Below, piece after piece: positions 1-12,057 of a DNA stretch of 64,000 bases (its first letter is position 1; each line of letters starts with the position of its first letter). The DNA comes from Micromussa lordhowensis (lineage: Eukaryota > Cnidaria > Anthozoa > Scleractinia > Lobophylliidae): positions 7,041,328 through 7,105,327 of the forward strand of contig OZ026605.1 in the NCBI GenBank assembly GCA_964020085.1, read 5' to 3'. The notes beneath the pieces are model-generated. The model worked only from the letters and a program-made list of their open reading frames with translations, was not told the DNA's origin and did no database searches. The position numbers and the translations under genes were made by a program.

Positions 1-565
1 AAGCACTTGGTTGATTGTGGCATAAATTGGCGCTTTGCGCGACCCGGTTAAAGAGACAAATGCCCCGGAGCTGTGCAAGAAAAGCAGTAGCTGATTTTGC
101 TCATGTTCCCGTGTGGCGCAAAGGCGTTTTCTACTCATTTAAACCGCTAAGAACCACTCCACCATTTGGGATACATGCATTTATGAGCCTAGATCTTACA
201 CTCATGGCCTTTACTTTATCAAGAAATCTGCAATCCCCATTCCCAACATGGAAATTACAACAGAAGTCCTCGCCAACTTTCTTGTTAGTTGCGGGTAAAA
301 TTAGTGCATCAGCCGTTTTCGGTTACGTTATGGATTACAGAAAGTAAGAAAAGTCCGTGAGCAAGAGTTATTTTATTTATAGCAAGGGAGTAATCCCGTA
401 CATAAGTAATACGGTATAGTTTTACGAATGTTGCGGTCTAAATGTGACATGAATCGGAATGTGGGTGTTTCTGCTTTCTGGTCTGGAATTGAGTATGCAT
501 GGGTTTAAGGGAAACCACCCGAATGCATTTGCATACTTTTACATCAGGGTCCTGTCGTTCGAAGG

Positions 566-638
566 CTGGATAACGCTATCCACCGGATAAATCGCTATAC
601 AGTGGATAAGCGTTAACAAAAGAAACCACGCTATCCGC

Positions 639-674
<36 letters not shown>
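566..674. repeat. Palindromic MITE-like element
   Basis: A ~31-bp inverted repeat, with left arm 568-598 and right arm 642-672. The arms are near-perfect (one mismatch) and built from GGATA/TATCC-type words such as GGATAACGCTATCC. The ~43-bp spacer itself contains further GTGGATA/TATCCGC words. It encodes no protein. It resembles the short palindromic repeats common in coral genomes (recalled, not checked). Confidence 0.7.
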
Positions 675-675
<1 letters not shown>

Positions 676-3382
676 TTTCCAACATCCCGAACCAGGTTTC
701 CATCTCAAACGTAAAAGAGAACAGCAGAAGCGGCCTGCAGTGGTCGCGATCTTCTATATCGTTTAAGGTATTAAAATAGGTGTAGAAAATGGCGTATTTT
801 GGTGTAAATGCGGGTCAGGCTTTCAATGGCTACACTTTAAATCAGATGCCCTGGAATCATTTCAGGAAGTACTGATGTAACAGCTTTAAAACGTAGTTGT
901 CAGTTGCAATCCCATGTCACTGTTTCGACATCGGCAGAATTCTTTCCGTTGGATTTGGAATGAGGTAAAGGTTATAGCCCATTACAAATAGAATACAAGA
1001 ACAATAATTTTGAAGTATTGATGCGACCGAAAAAACCAAACGAGAAAAAAAGGGTTTAAGTCATTTTTTTCTTTAAAAAAAAGAAGGCTGCAGTATTATC
1101 AGGCCGGCGTTGGAGCAGCTCTTGAACTCGTAGCTCGCCTCTGCAATGTTAAAGTTCCTTTAGCCCTGCGTCTGTTACATGCTGACGGGTCACAACAGAA
1201 AAATTTATTTTTTTATTGATACTTAAGCACAATTACAAGAGCGATACAAACAATATTACATCATTAATTACACTAACCCTTACGCTACCCTAATTATGAT
1301 TGCACGTTTATAAGGCTGGTTTCAGCCGAGCTTTTAGTAAGTGTACAAATGTGGTTTGCCAGGCCTTTGTGTCCAATACAGGCATCTCGGAATTATTCTA
1401 CTAGTGAATTATCCTACTAAATATACTGGATAGTTTGGATCGACACGTTTACATAGCTGTACAAAAGACTTTTGAATCCTTCGATCCATTCTTGACAACC
1501 GGCTGGTCAGGTAAATAAATACTCGTAAATGTGGAAAAAACAGTATTGTTCGCAAGATAAATCTTTAGTTTTTATTCCATTCATAGCATAATTATAGCTC
1601 CTCTCGCCAGAGAGAATTTAATCATAAAAATCGTGGTTTTCTGACAGAAGATATTCATGTTGAAGTACCATAGATCACGATTCCATTTAAGAAACTGACT
1701 TGTTTAAAACTGTCAACTTACATGTACCTCAAAGCTTTTAAGGGTTTAGAGATCCTTTCGACGCGTAAGTTAAGTTTCTCTTTTAACGTTTATGAACGCA
1801 TTGAAATAAATGCGATCCTGTATACCGGCTAGATAAAGCTATTCGCCATGTAATTCACGTTAAAATGAAAGACTTGATTAGCAAATAGTTATTCACCTCC
1901 ACTTGCCTCTCATTCTCGTTCCGTATAAAATTCCGTGCAACCCTTGTGAGCAAACAAACAGCATTTTGATTACAAATAATCAATAGTTAGAATGCCCCTC
2001 CCCATAAGGTAAATACAATATGGTACTCCCAACAGCTTTTCGTTCGAAAGCCCAGTATTGAAAGGAGGAGAAGAGGTCTTCTGTAAAATGTGTCACAGTA
2101 TTTTAATAAAGAATTACTATACATGACAAGGTACTGGTACATAAAGTGAGTTCGCACTGCAGACGTGAAACGATTAAAGAAAGTTAGTACAGGAAGCCTA
2201 ATGAAACAAGAAGGGAGCCTCATTACATTAGAAATGATTGCAAAGCTGAACTGAATGCCTTTCTCTTTCATTTGGTCGAGAAACTTGATGTAACTCAGCA
2301 CAGTCAGGTTTACAATGATATGATTGAAGTTTTTACCTTAATGGGGGCTTAACTCCAGTTTTTCCCTACACATCTGTCTTAAGAATTTTGCGGCCACCAA
2401 TTTAAAATTTCCTGGTATAGGGAGGCACGGTGAGAGAAAAGTGTCTTGCTTAAGAATACAGCACTTTGACACAAACTTTGACTCCAGTCAGGGCTCAAAC
2501 GATCAGGGCCCAATCCTTCAGGAAAACGTATATATTTCAACGACAGTGACATTATGCTGATATTTTGATTGAATGACACAATCATAAACTACCAGCCTTC
2601 TTTCGTAAGGCTTGTACCGTTGCAAATCCCAACCGACTGTGGCAATTAATGTGTACCCCTAAGAACAGAATAACTGTCCTTTAATACTCAATCAAAGGAG
2701 AGTTGAAGACGTTTTTTGCTGCTTAGCAATCCCCCTGGTGAGCCAACTGGGCTTTACCTCTAACTTGGCGAACAGCGTACAATACATCGCGACTTGAGTT
2801 GGTTAACATCCTCAGATTCCTCTACAAGTGTAGGTAAATGTTTCATTGAATACAGTTTGAATACAGTTTGCTAACTTTGTGGATAACTTAACAAGACGAA
2901 CTCGGAAATGATGGAACTCTAAACTTCAGATGTCTCTAAACTTAGATTTCTAAAGTTCTGAATGTTTTATCAATAATTCAAATGCACGAGTTCTATTTAC
3001 CGATCTCTATCTACCTCATAGAGTATAAATGGAGAGTATGGAATCATGAATGGAAGATTCCCCTTTTGTGCTGATCTATTATTGTAGCAAATATAGTACT
3101 TAAAGCGTCATATTTATTTAGTCAATCTGCAACTGAGGGGGTGGAACAATTTGGTACAACTTTGACAAAACGGCTTATCCTCGGCTCATAAATTATTCTA
3201 AATATTTCAATTTAGAAAATAGCCCAAAGAGAATACAGCGATTGATTTAAAATTGTGTTTGTAATATTTCGATAGAAACAGAACGAGCTGTTGATGTAAC
3301 GATGGCGCGAGCAAAGATAATTTACATTTTGATGATCAAAGTAAACACGTTATTTCTTTTTTTCGTCGCGGAATTTTCTATT
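675..3382. other. Intergenic, no gene seen
   Basis: AT-rich sequence with only short random open frames on both strands. No domain, RNA gene or obvious repeat was recognised. Confidence 0.5.
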
Positions 3383-3493
3383 AAACAATTAGATTATTCG
3401 CTCTCCATTTCTATACGTGATAGTTGACTTGGGCTGCGTTCTCGTCAGCTATCACGATCGCATAGAAATGGAGAGCGAATAGTCTAATTGTTT
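3383..3493. repeat. Foldback element with ~46-50-bp arms
   Basis: The left arm (3383-3428) and right arm (about 3444-3493) are reverse complements with a few mismatches and a small bulge. Both include ATTCGCTCTCCATTTCTAT or its complement, and the outer ends are AAACAATTAGA and TCTAATTGTTT. The spacer is only ~15 bp, so transcribed RNA would form a strong hairpin. No coding content. Confidence 0.75.
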
Positions 3494-3595
3494 CAGTATA
3501 AATCTACTAGTCGTTCAAAGCTTTATCTAAATCCTCTTCACAGACACCTCGAAAACGCAAAGAAGCGGCCGTCATTTTGTTAACAAGTGCACACT

Positions 3596-3642
3596 GCTAC
3601 GCCACTCACTATCTCAACAGAATAGATAGTGGATAGCGTAGC
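3596..3642. repeat. Short hairpin palindrome
   Basis: GCTACGCCACTCACTATCT (3596-3614) pairs with AGATAGTGGATAGCGTAGC (3624-3642) across a ~9-bp loop with few mismatches. Its GTGGATAGCG wording recalls the element at 566-674, so it may be a degraded relative. Confidence 0.55.
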
Positions 3643-3799
3643 CAATCAGAGAACGACATTCCTGAATGAAGGCGAGTAAATTTATACTAAAACTCCATAG
3701 AAACAAGGTACATGTTATACATACATATATACGTACATCACTTTATTTACCCTCGGATTTTTAGAGTAGCTTATGCAGATAATATCTTCGAGCATTTAA

Positions 3800-4060
3800 C
3801 CATCAGATGAGAGATAGACCACCACACCGGGAACTACGTTCCCTACTCTTTTCGAACAGTGTGTTATGAGACAGGGGCTACGGTTTATCGTCCTTATCCA
3901 AGAAGACTAGAAAGTCTAACCATTTGCAGATGTAATTGCAAAGGCAGCACTTTCTCCTCAGTTATTTAAAGACCCTGAGTGCTGGTCCGGCCAGGGTTTG
4001 AACCCGCGACCTCCCGCACGCTAGTCCGGAACTCTACCTACTGAGCTAACCGGTCGGCGG
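3800..4060 (-). mobile_element. tRNA-derived SINE
   Basis: Read on the minus strand, the element begins with a tRNA-like head. A Pol III A box (TAGCTCAGTAGG) lies at 4048-4037 and a B box (GGGTTCAAACCC type) at about 4005-3994. An unrelated body follows and ends near 3817-3855 with a segment that recurs at 36662-36698. The acceptor and T-arm pairing is imperfect, so it is not a functional tRNA gene. The A/B box spacing and the recurring tail support a SINE. Boundaries are approximate. Confidence 0.75.
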
Positions 4061-4240
4061 TTAGTTAAACAGTAACTGAACGAAGCCAGTCCACCTTACT
4101 AAGCCATAGACTCTTTGCATAGATAGCGCCTTAATTTGAATACCAATACTTCATACATCCTGAGCGGAGACAGAGCAGCGTGGAGACAGAGGGGCCTTAT
4201 GTGTCACTTGGCGCGAAGTGGACAGGTAACAAGTAACATA

Positions 4241-4309
4241 ACATCCTAAGCCTCGTATTTATGTTTCCAGACAAACGATTTTTTTACACGAATGTGAGGC
4301 TTAGGATGT
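4241..4309. repeat. Short inverted-repeat element
   Basis: ACATCCTAAGCCTC (4241-4254) is the exact reverse complement of GAGGCTTAGGATGT (4296-4309), with a ~41-bp spacer. This is a likely MITE remnant; no target-site duplication is clear. Confidence 0.5.
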
Positions 4310-5086
4310 GAAAATGTTTAGCCGGCATTTATGCAAAGGTCTATTAGCTAGAAAACACACACCTGATACTGTAAGGGTGCAGCTACGTTTCAAACTGCGT
4401 TCGCAGCCGGAAGGTTATAGATGTTCCCCGCACAATATGCACCACATCTGTAAGGCTTAACCCTTTTCATTTTCGTTTTTTTTTTCTCGCCTCTCTTTTA
4501 TAAGCGGAGGTGTGGTAACATGATGGTAACTGCGCTGGACTCCAGATCGAACGATTGGGCAAAGACATATTTCTCTCAAAGTGCCTCTCTCTCCGCTAAG
4601 GGGTATAAATGGGTGGCAGTGAATTGTTGCGCAGCTTGACTGAATGCTGGGGGTAACCCTGCGATGGACTAGCATCGCATCAAAGGGGAATAGAAATACT
4701 CCTAACTGCAACATGCAACAGATACCGAAGTGTAAAAGATCAAATCAAACTTTATTGCAAGCTATTAGTACATATTGAATATCTCCAACTCTGTATGTAA
4801 GGTATAACTATTCTGATCGGCACACTGTAACGTCCAACTATTTTTCACATAACTTTGTGTGTGTGTGCTTTTTGTGCTGCTGCATGGGTCTTTTCTTATT
4901 TTCTCTTCTTATTTGACCCAAACAAAAAATTGTTTTAAATCACTAAGGATGGCTGTCCAATCCTATTAGCACGTCAAGGTTATTTCGGGCAGCCAGGTAC
5001 CCTTTTCTTATTTTAAACTTTTCTTTGTTCATTTAATTTTCATTGAATTGTTGTTGTTGCAACGCCCAGAGCTCTGAACCCGTTCC

Positions 5087-5484
5087 CCTTGAGGTGGCTT
5101 AAAACAGTTTCCAGCACTTTCCAAGACTTAGATTTTGATGGGCTATTATAAGCACTCTTAATCAGTTGATGCTGTAATCATGGTATCAAAAATCTGTTGC
5201 CCAATCATTGCCTGAACTCGTTGTTATCATGTTCGTAACACAATAGGCTACCATAACAAGAGTATGACCTGCTAAAAAAAAACATTAATTATAGCTTTAG
5301 GGGCTCATGATTCAAAAACGGGACGGTGAATTTTTTTTTATATTATCAAATTTTGATAAGCACGATAAAACGCAGCTTTTGACTAAGTTTTTTAAAAATC
5401 TATCGATGGGGTTCAGAACCACCTTAAATTTTTGAAAATTTAAGTCTTGCAAAGTTCTGGAAACTGTTTCGAGCCACCTTAAGG
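5087..5484. mobile_element. Non-autonomous element with ~48-bp terminal inverted repeats
   Basis: The left end (5087-5136) and right end (5435-5484) are reverse complements with a handful of mismatches. The termini read CCTTGAGGTGGCT and AGCCACCTTAAGG. The ~300-bp interior is AT-rich and non-coding. This is the structure of a DNA transposon derivative (MITE). The superfamily is uncertain because no target-site duplication could be read confidently. Confidence 0.7.
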
Positions 5485-5548
5485 CGCATTGTTCTTTTTG
5501 TCCTTGTATAGCATACAATATAGGAACAATGTAATAAATGTTAATAAG

Positions 5549-5939
5549 CATTGCCGGATTTCATACGATGGGGGCCTGGGTACAAGTCCGTGTATTATGG
5601 GATTAACAACACAAGACCCATGTATTCCGAAAGAGCACACTGAGCTTTACAAAATCTTTAAGTTTCGTGTTAATTGGGCCAATATTGAACAAGATACAGC
5701 CATTCAAAAACTTCAAAATTTGCAAAGAAATGTATGGATTTCCGGACAAGTGTCCGGCAATCCATACATTTGTTACTAAATTTTTAAGTTTTTGAATGGC
5801 TGTATCTTGTTCAATATTGGCCCAATTAACACGAAACTTAAAGCTCAGTGTGCTCTTTCTGAATATATGGGTCTTGTGTTGTTTTTCCCATAATACACGG
5901 ACTCATACCCAGGCCCTCACGGTATGAAATCTGGCAATG
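5549..5939. repeat. Long near-perfect foldback (hairpin) element
   Basis: Almost the whole 391 bp is one inverted repeat. The arms of ~180-190 bp run from CATTGCCGGATTTCAT at the left end to ATGAAATCTGGCAATG at the right. They meet at CCGGACAAGTGTCCGG (5742-5757), leaving about a 2-nt loop. The main asymmetry is an ~11-bp insertion in the left arm near 5655-5665. An open frame crosses it but is just a reading of the palindrome. A transcript would form a long dsRNA stem. Confidence 0.85.
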
Positions 5940-6245
5940 GGTTCCAGAATTTTCAAAACATACACAGACCGCAGAAAACTACCGCCACCTTTTGGACTCA
6001 ATTAGAAAACCTCTTCCGAGAAAAAGCTGGAATGATGGCCTGGTTCGTATAGCAAATGTCTGAAAAGTCGTATTTCAGAGCGCAGGATTGCGATATGAAT
6101 GAAAACAACACAATGAAGAAAAGTGAAATGCACCCGTCCCTGTGAATATGAGGTCTCCATTTTCACACCTTACGTAATGCAATACACGGCTTTACATAGA
6201 TTTTTATATTGCAGTACAATTTAAATAATAACCCAATTGCTTTAA

Positions 6246-6312
6246 TTTGTTGTTGTTGTTGTTGACGATAATCATGATGATGACGATGATGACAATGTTG
6301 TTGTTGTTGTTT
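6246..6312. repeat. Compound microsatellite (TTG)n / (GAT)n
   Basis: Runs of TTG flank a central run of GATGATGACGATGAT-type repeats. A simple sequence repeat with no sign of coding function. Confidence 0.8.
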
Positions 6313-9300
6313 GCTTATGATTTGATTTATGATTAGCATCTATATAGACTTATCTGTGCACTGTGTATATGACCTTAAAAATGCAAAGCAGCATAGGATT
6401 TCGGTACGCAACATATGGGGTTTCTCGGTTGACTGGGCATAGTCAAACTGGATGTATTTACTTTATATAATGTATTTACCTACCAAAAAAACACATATAA
6501 GTAGTCTGTAGATAAAATGTATATTAGTCTGTTCTTTGGACCTAGAAAGGGCCACGAGTTTGTCAGAAGCTAAATTCTGACACGTGATACCGTTCATAAC
6601 AAAAATTATAGTCGTTTTTTTCAGCTGTAAATGGAAAACAAAACCCCATCTTTCGGGGGGCATTATGTCAACCCTGAGGCTAAAGTATAGGGGGTTGTCC
6701 TGAACGGAAGTCTTGTGTATCGAGAGTGGTTGTCGTGTGCCATGGAAGACCTTTTCTTGGCCCACAGCGCCGCCACTTACCATTTTCGCTGCGATTGCTT
6801 TCTGAGAAGAGAAAGAATAAAATGTTGATTTAGCGGCAGGATGCTAGCTGACCATGGGGTATGCTTGTCATGTGAGAGGTTTCAAAAACTGGATACGTAC
6901 AGTAGAAAGGGATATCGATCCTTTTGGTTGACCAGAAATGGTTGGCGTCTAAGAGATGGATGCTCTGATATTTCTAGTTGGACGCGTGCAACAAAGTTTA
7001 GTTTAAGTCTTGCGATGAGGCAAACAATGTTCCTGATTTATACGCCTCCTCTTGAAGAGGATGTTGACATTTATCGGTATTCTACTGACAGATGGGACCA
7101 GTCGTGACGGCACAATCTGGTGATAAAGAATTGCTCAAACCGACTTCTAACATGCTGTAAAGAACAAAGACATCTTTCATTTGTTTTGTCAAACAGATGT
7201 ACAATTCCCGGATGAAGAATATAAGACGATTTCCACAGGTCAGTGCTGAATTGTTTCTAGTTTTTTTACCTAGCCATGTGATGGATGTAACTCATTTCCG
7301 GTATGGTATAATTCATTCAATTTAATCTGTTTTGATTTTTTGCGAGTAATCACAACCCTTTCAACATGAAGTAGAAGTCAATATTTGCAGTAATTAATTA
7401 GTAATTATAGAAATTCTCTAAAAACCTCTAAGCCCTAAGTTAAGAAAGTAATCAAATCGAATTTCACCAGGATTTGTGTTTTTAGAAAAGAGGAGAGTGG
7501 GCTGGGGGTATTGAAAATATAAAAAGAGTTTTGTTAAATTGTCAATTTAGGGTCATGGAGGCAAACACTTTCTACTGAGATGCCACTCCGTTCAATAAAC
7601 GTTAAATATCAAAGCGAATCGATTCGTTAGACTGACATATCAATTTGTTGGTACGTGCCAGAAACAACCGGTTCCAATTTAAGGTTAATCAATTTCATTG
7701 TCAAAATGATATGCTTTTTATTGTAAAAGTTATCTGCAAAACTCGAACCTCCCAGGTTGGCCATAACCCCGAAAGGTTTGGCGGTCGAATTCGCGCTGTG
7801 ATTATGCCGTGAATAACATATACATCTTATTTTTGTTTGATTGCGATAAATAGTAGCATTATATTAGTGTTTAGTTCTTCACTGTTAACCTTCGATCTTC
7901 CTTGTTCACAACTTTTAGATTTTATGTTTCCAAGTTTATTTTCTCTGACATGACGCGACTGAAAAAGTTGTTAGTTAAGAAATAATCTTTTCTTCCACTT
8001 TAGTTGGCTTCGCCTTACCAATTTGTCTTACAAAGTCCCCTTGGATACAAAATGGGGACACTGAATGCGTTACCTTGCTTATTTTGTTTTTGTTGTTGTT
8101 GTTTTTTTGTTTACGTTTGTTTGCGTACTAGCAAAGTAAACATGTCTTACAGGACAGGGGACCAACGATAATCAAAATAATTAAAACAATGTGTTCTTAG
8201 CTATGAAAACCCCCCACATTCTTGAACGTGTACTGAGCTTAACTTACAAAGAATGCACAGTGAAAATAACCTCAAAAGAATAGGACGGTTGAAACTGGAG
8301 AGGATTTAGACCGATAATCTGCCTAACTTGAAAAAAAAAATGCCGACTGAATTTTAAACAGCTGCGCCACCCGTGAAGGTGTCTTAATAGATTCGACCTC
8401 AGGACAACTCATGCACAACCTCTAATAGATTTGTAATTCACCGCACCTCCCCCAGCTCGTCAGGAAGTGAGAAATATCACTTTACAAGTACTTATTTATC
8501 ACCCATTCATCCTATCAACACTTTCAGGCTACAAATAAGTGTTGATCTGCCACTGATAGAATGAACGGAAATAAAAACAGACCTCGCAGCCGACGTGAGA
8601 TATTAACCGAACTACGGCTTACGTTTGTTCCTGTGTGAGTTATCCTTAAGACAAACAGTATTAATTATTCCATTCCTTCTGTTTTGTTTTCTAATTTTCG
8701 ACTTAGTGTCATCTTAGCCCAGTGTGCATAGCCTACATTCAGAAGCTCTAAAGACAGGGAAAGCGCGGAATTTATTAATGACTCGGATATTTTCTAGTTT
8801 GGATACCTTTGGAGACCTTTTCCTTCGTTCTGCTCTTTTCCAATAGAGAAGGATCCATAACCCTTACCATACGAGATTAATTTTCTCTCATACCTAATCG
8901 TGGCTATCATGATGTTTCATCATGATAGTCGATTGTAGTGAGTTTAGCTTACCATGCCGAATGAATGTACGTCATCGGCGAGGTATTTCGGTCCTTTGCT
9001 ATTTAGAACGCAAAATATTTATCTAACATGTTGTATTCCATGAAGATTACTTTGGTTTAAGTTTCCTTCTTCTTTAAGACAAAACCACTGGAACCAAAGT
9101 TCTCAAAGGTCTATGAACATGTTAACATGTGGTCTCCATATCAGATTCAAAGAAATGAATAATTTGTCATAAGAAAATGCTGCTCTACCATTTGGTTTGT
9201 TATATGAATCATCATTCAATTGATACTAAATGGCTGTGAGAGCTATAAGCACCCATTCATGGAGACTCTCTGTGAATAGAGTTACAACGATGCAAAATTA

Positions 9301-11896
9301 ATTTCAGAAAGAACAATGAAACAAAACAAAAGAAAACGCCATAGAAGAAAACTTTCATGGAATAAAACGCCGTATTTTATGGCTCGCAGAATCTGCCTGG
9401 TGACTCTGCACGTGGCTACATCAGTCACAACAACTTCAGCGGCATTGTTGCTAAACACTTTGATTAAAATACAACCTTAGCTTGTGACAATTACACACTG
9501 CCAAAAGTAATATATTGCCAACTGTGACTTGTCTCTTGACACGGCTATCCCATTGTAATGTTAAAATGTTAATTAAAGTTGTTTCGAGTGTTTTTTGTTT
9601 CTACTGACTCAAGGATGTGTCTGTAATTACTTGGCGGTGTTCTTGTGTTGCTTGCTTCTGACTATTCCATGTGGAGTTTACCCCTTCGACAAAGACTGAA
9701 AAAAGTCACATCTGTAAAATGAGACACAACTTTAATAAGAGTGCGCATGTTTTTGTTGGATTATTATACTTATATCCTAATTATTACTTTTCACTGATGT
9801 CTTGCGAGTGCCATTTCACGATTCACATGTTGCAATTTTGAATCTGTTAGCTTTCTAAATAGTGTTATTCGTTTTCTTACCACATAAACTAGATAACCGA
9901 TCAAAGGCTGTAGAACAACAATAAACTATTTCTGAAATAAAAGTTCACACAGAAATAAAGTGGCAACTCCTGCCTTGAACTGGAAAAGAGAAACATCCTT
10001 TTTCAGTTCATGGAAACAATTGTTTTTCGTTGTCCTTGGTTTCAAGCCAGATGAATTCGTCGCTAAGAAACGATAAATATTCACACAAGTTAAGGAAATG
10101 ATAGAGACAGACAATAGTTGTAATAGTGGAAATTAAAGTGAAGTGAGTTTGCTGAAACGTTTAAAACAGACAAAGGAACGATATCCGGTGAGCTTTATTC
10201 TTGAAGTTTCTGCTCATGAAAGGCTGGTTCAGACATTGTGTGGCAGAAATCGAAACATCACAGACTGTCTACATTTTACTTTCTAATACTTTATTTGTGA
10301 CTACAAATGCTTAATTTATTTAGCATATTCAGTTCTTTTGTTCAGTTTACCTCGATATTGAACTGTCGACAAACATGTAACACGCCAAAGTTATTTTCTT
10401 GAAAGGACAGCAAAAACATTTTATAGGCTGTTGGTTAAGACATTATCATTGTAATCTTCTAATCCAATTAGTTTTTTTCTCGTATATTATCAAAGTCGAT
10501 TTATGACTATTCTTAAAATTACTCTTTTTAGTCATGAAGATACATGTTTTCAGTTGGTAAAATGCAACCTCGCACGATAAATCTTTGAATTCGAAGTTGA
10601 AGTTGAAGTTTCATAGAACCATATAAACCAGGCGGGCTAAAACTAAAGGCGAATGACTTAAACAGCAAAGCCGCCACAAATGATAATATCTCTTTATAGC
10701 GATTAAGCTAAAAATAAGTATTTCATTATTTTGCTGATGCTGTACTTTGCTAATTGCGGGATTTATCGTTTACATTAATTGTTATTGAATTCAGCTCGCT
10801 AGAGCTTGGAATCTTTTATATTTTCCGTGGCTATGATTTCATCCCCTGTAGCAACTGACACTGAACAAATTCTAAAACAACCTGGCCAAGTAATGAGTAA
10901 TAGCGACCAATCTTGACATTTAGGTTGATATCTCTCGTTATCGATCAGCTAAACAAGCACTCAAAGAGTCCTCTTAAAGATGTTTACATTGATATAAGGC
11001 CATAATCGAAGTTGACAAAGCTGCGGTTTAGAGACATTGTTATGATCGGCAGGTCCGTCCGTCACTTCGTTGCCCATGGTTTGCTATTCACATTTAACTC
11101 GTTCAGTAATTTGTTTTGCAAATTTGAATGATCACGAAAGCTGTAGTGGCAGCCCGTGATCATTTCGTGATTTGAGGTTTCTTTCTCTGCGTCTGTTCGG
11201 TGTTCGTATTGACAGTGTTTACATGTGCGGCGGTTCATGGCTCCACCTTCACAGTGCCCGACACAGCGCTACCGCAGTTAATCTTAAATCAAGCATGGCT
11301 TCTTGGAGGGAACTCAGCAGGGCGTCGAGACATTTCAAAAGCCCCAGCACAAAGGCGATTTCAAATGCTTCCAGGGTTGTGATTAGCTATTGTTTTCCGC
11401 GGTAGGAGGTAGAGCGATTAAATATTACATCTAAAATATCTAGCGTGGGATCCTAACTAACTCCTCCGGAACATCGTGCCAAGCTCACCAAAATGCTTGC
11501 GCATTGGACGCCAGAGTGCAGTTGACTTTTTAATTTGGGTTTCCGGTTGTCTCATGGCTTTTGATTTCAGCAAATGTTTTTCTAGAAATTCTCTTGAGAA
11601 AATGCAATTTAATTGTTTCTGCTAGACAAGAGTTTTTGTTTCAAGTGGACCAAAAACTACAGATGAACCATGGTGAGTTAGATCAGATTAAAAGTATTTA
11701 TGAAAATTCACCCCTTTCAGTCAAACTTTAAATTGATCATTCATTCGTAGCTAAACAGGAAAACTAAGGCTGTGTTTTTGTCTCGGAAACTAATAAAAAT
11801 TTTACCAGTTGATCGACAGAAAAATATGTTAAATTCATTTTGTGTGTATACGAAGAACAGGAGGAACTGACTCAGTGAAAGAAAAATCTCGCAATA
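6313..11896. other. Intergenic, no gene seen
   Basis: About 5.6 kb with only short open frames (longest ~106 aa, no recognisable domain). A small palindrome near 8905-8935 (CTATCATGATG / CATCATGATAG) and a 10-bp inverted repeat at 11127-11164 (AATGATCACG / CGTGATCATT) are the only structures noted. Confidence 0.5.
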
Positions 11897-12057
11897 CAGT
11901 GGAACTTCGATTTAACGAACCTCTATTTAACGAAGTCCTCGGTATAACGAACGATTTTCCAAGCACCAGAAAGAGTAAAATGTATGGAAAGGAACCTCGA
12001 TACAACGGAACCTCCTCATAGCGAACATTTTTTTCAGTCCCACTCGAAGTTCCACTG
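11897..12057. mobile_element. TA-flanked MITE (Tc1/mariner/pogo-like termini)
   Basis: The termini CAGTGGAACTTCG (11897-11909) and CGAAGTTCCACTG (12045-12057) are exact inverted repeats, each flanked by a TA dinucleotide as expected from TA target-site duplication. The 161-bp interior carries repeated TTAACGAA / ATAACGAA / CGAACATT words and has no coding potential. The TIR sequence resembles those of pogo/Tigger-like elements (recalled). Mobilisation would need a transposase encoded elsewhere. Confidence 0.8.

Noticed and set aside
3980..4060. Minus-strand sequence resembling a tRNA gene
   Set aside because: A and B boxes are present, but acceptor and T-stem pairing is imperfect and the sequence continues into a body shared with another locus. 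It was called a SINE head instead.
5489..5779. Plus-strand 96-aa open frame
   Set aside because: It is a reading through one arm of the long inverted repeat, with no domain; it is an artefact of the hairpin.
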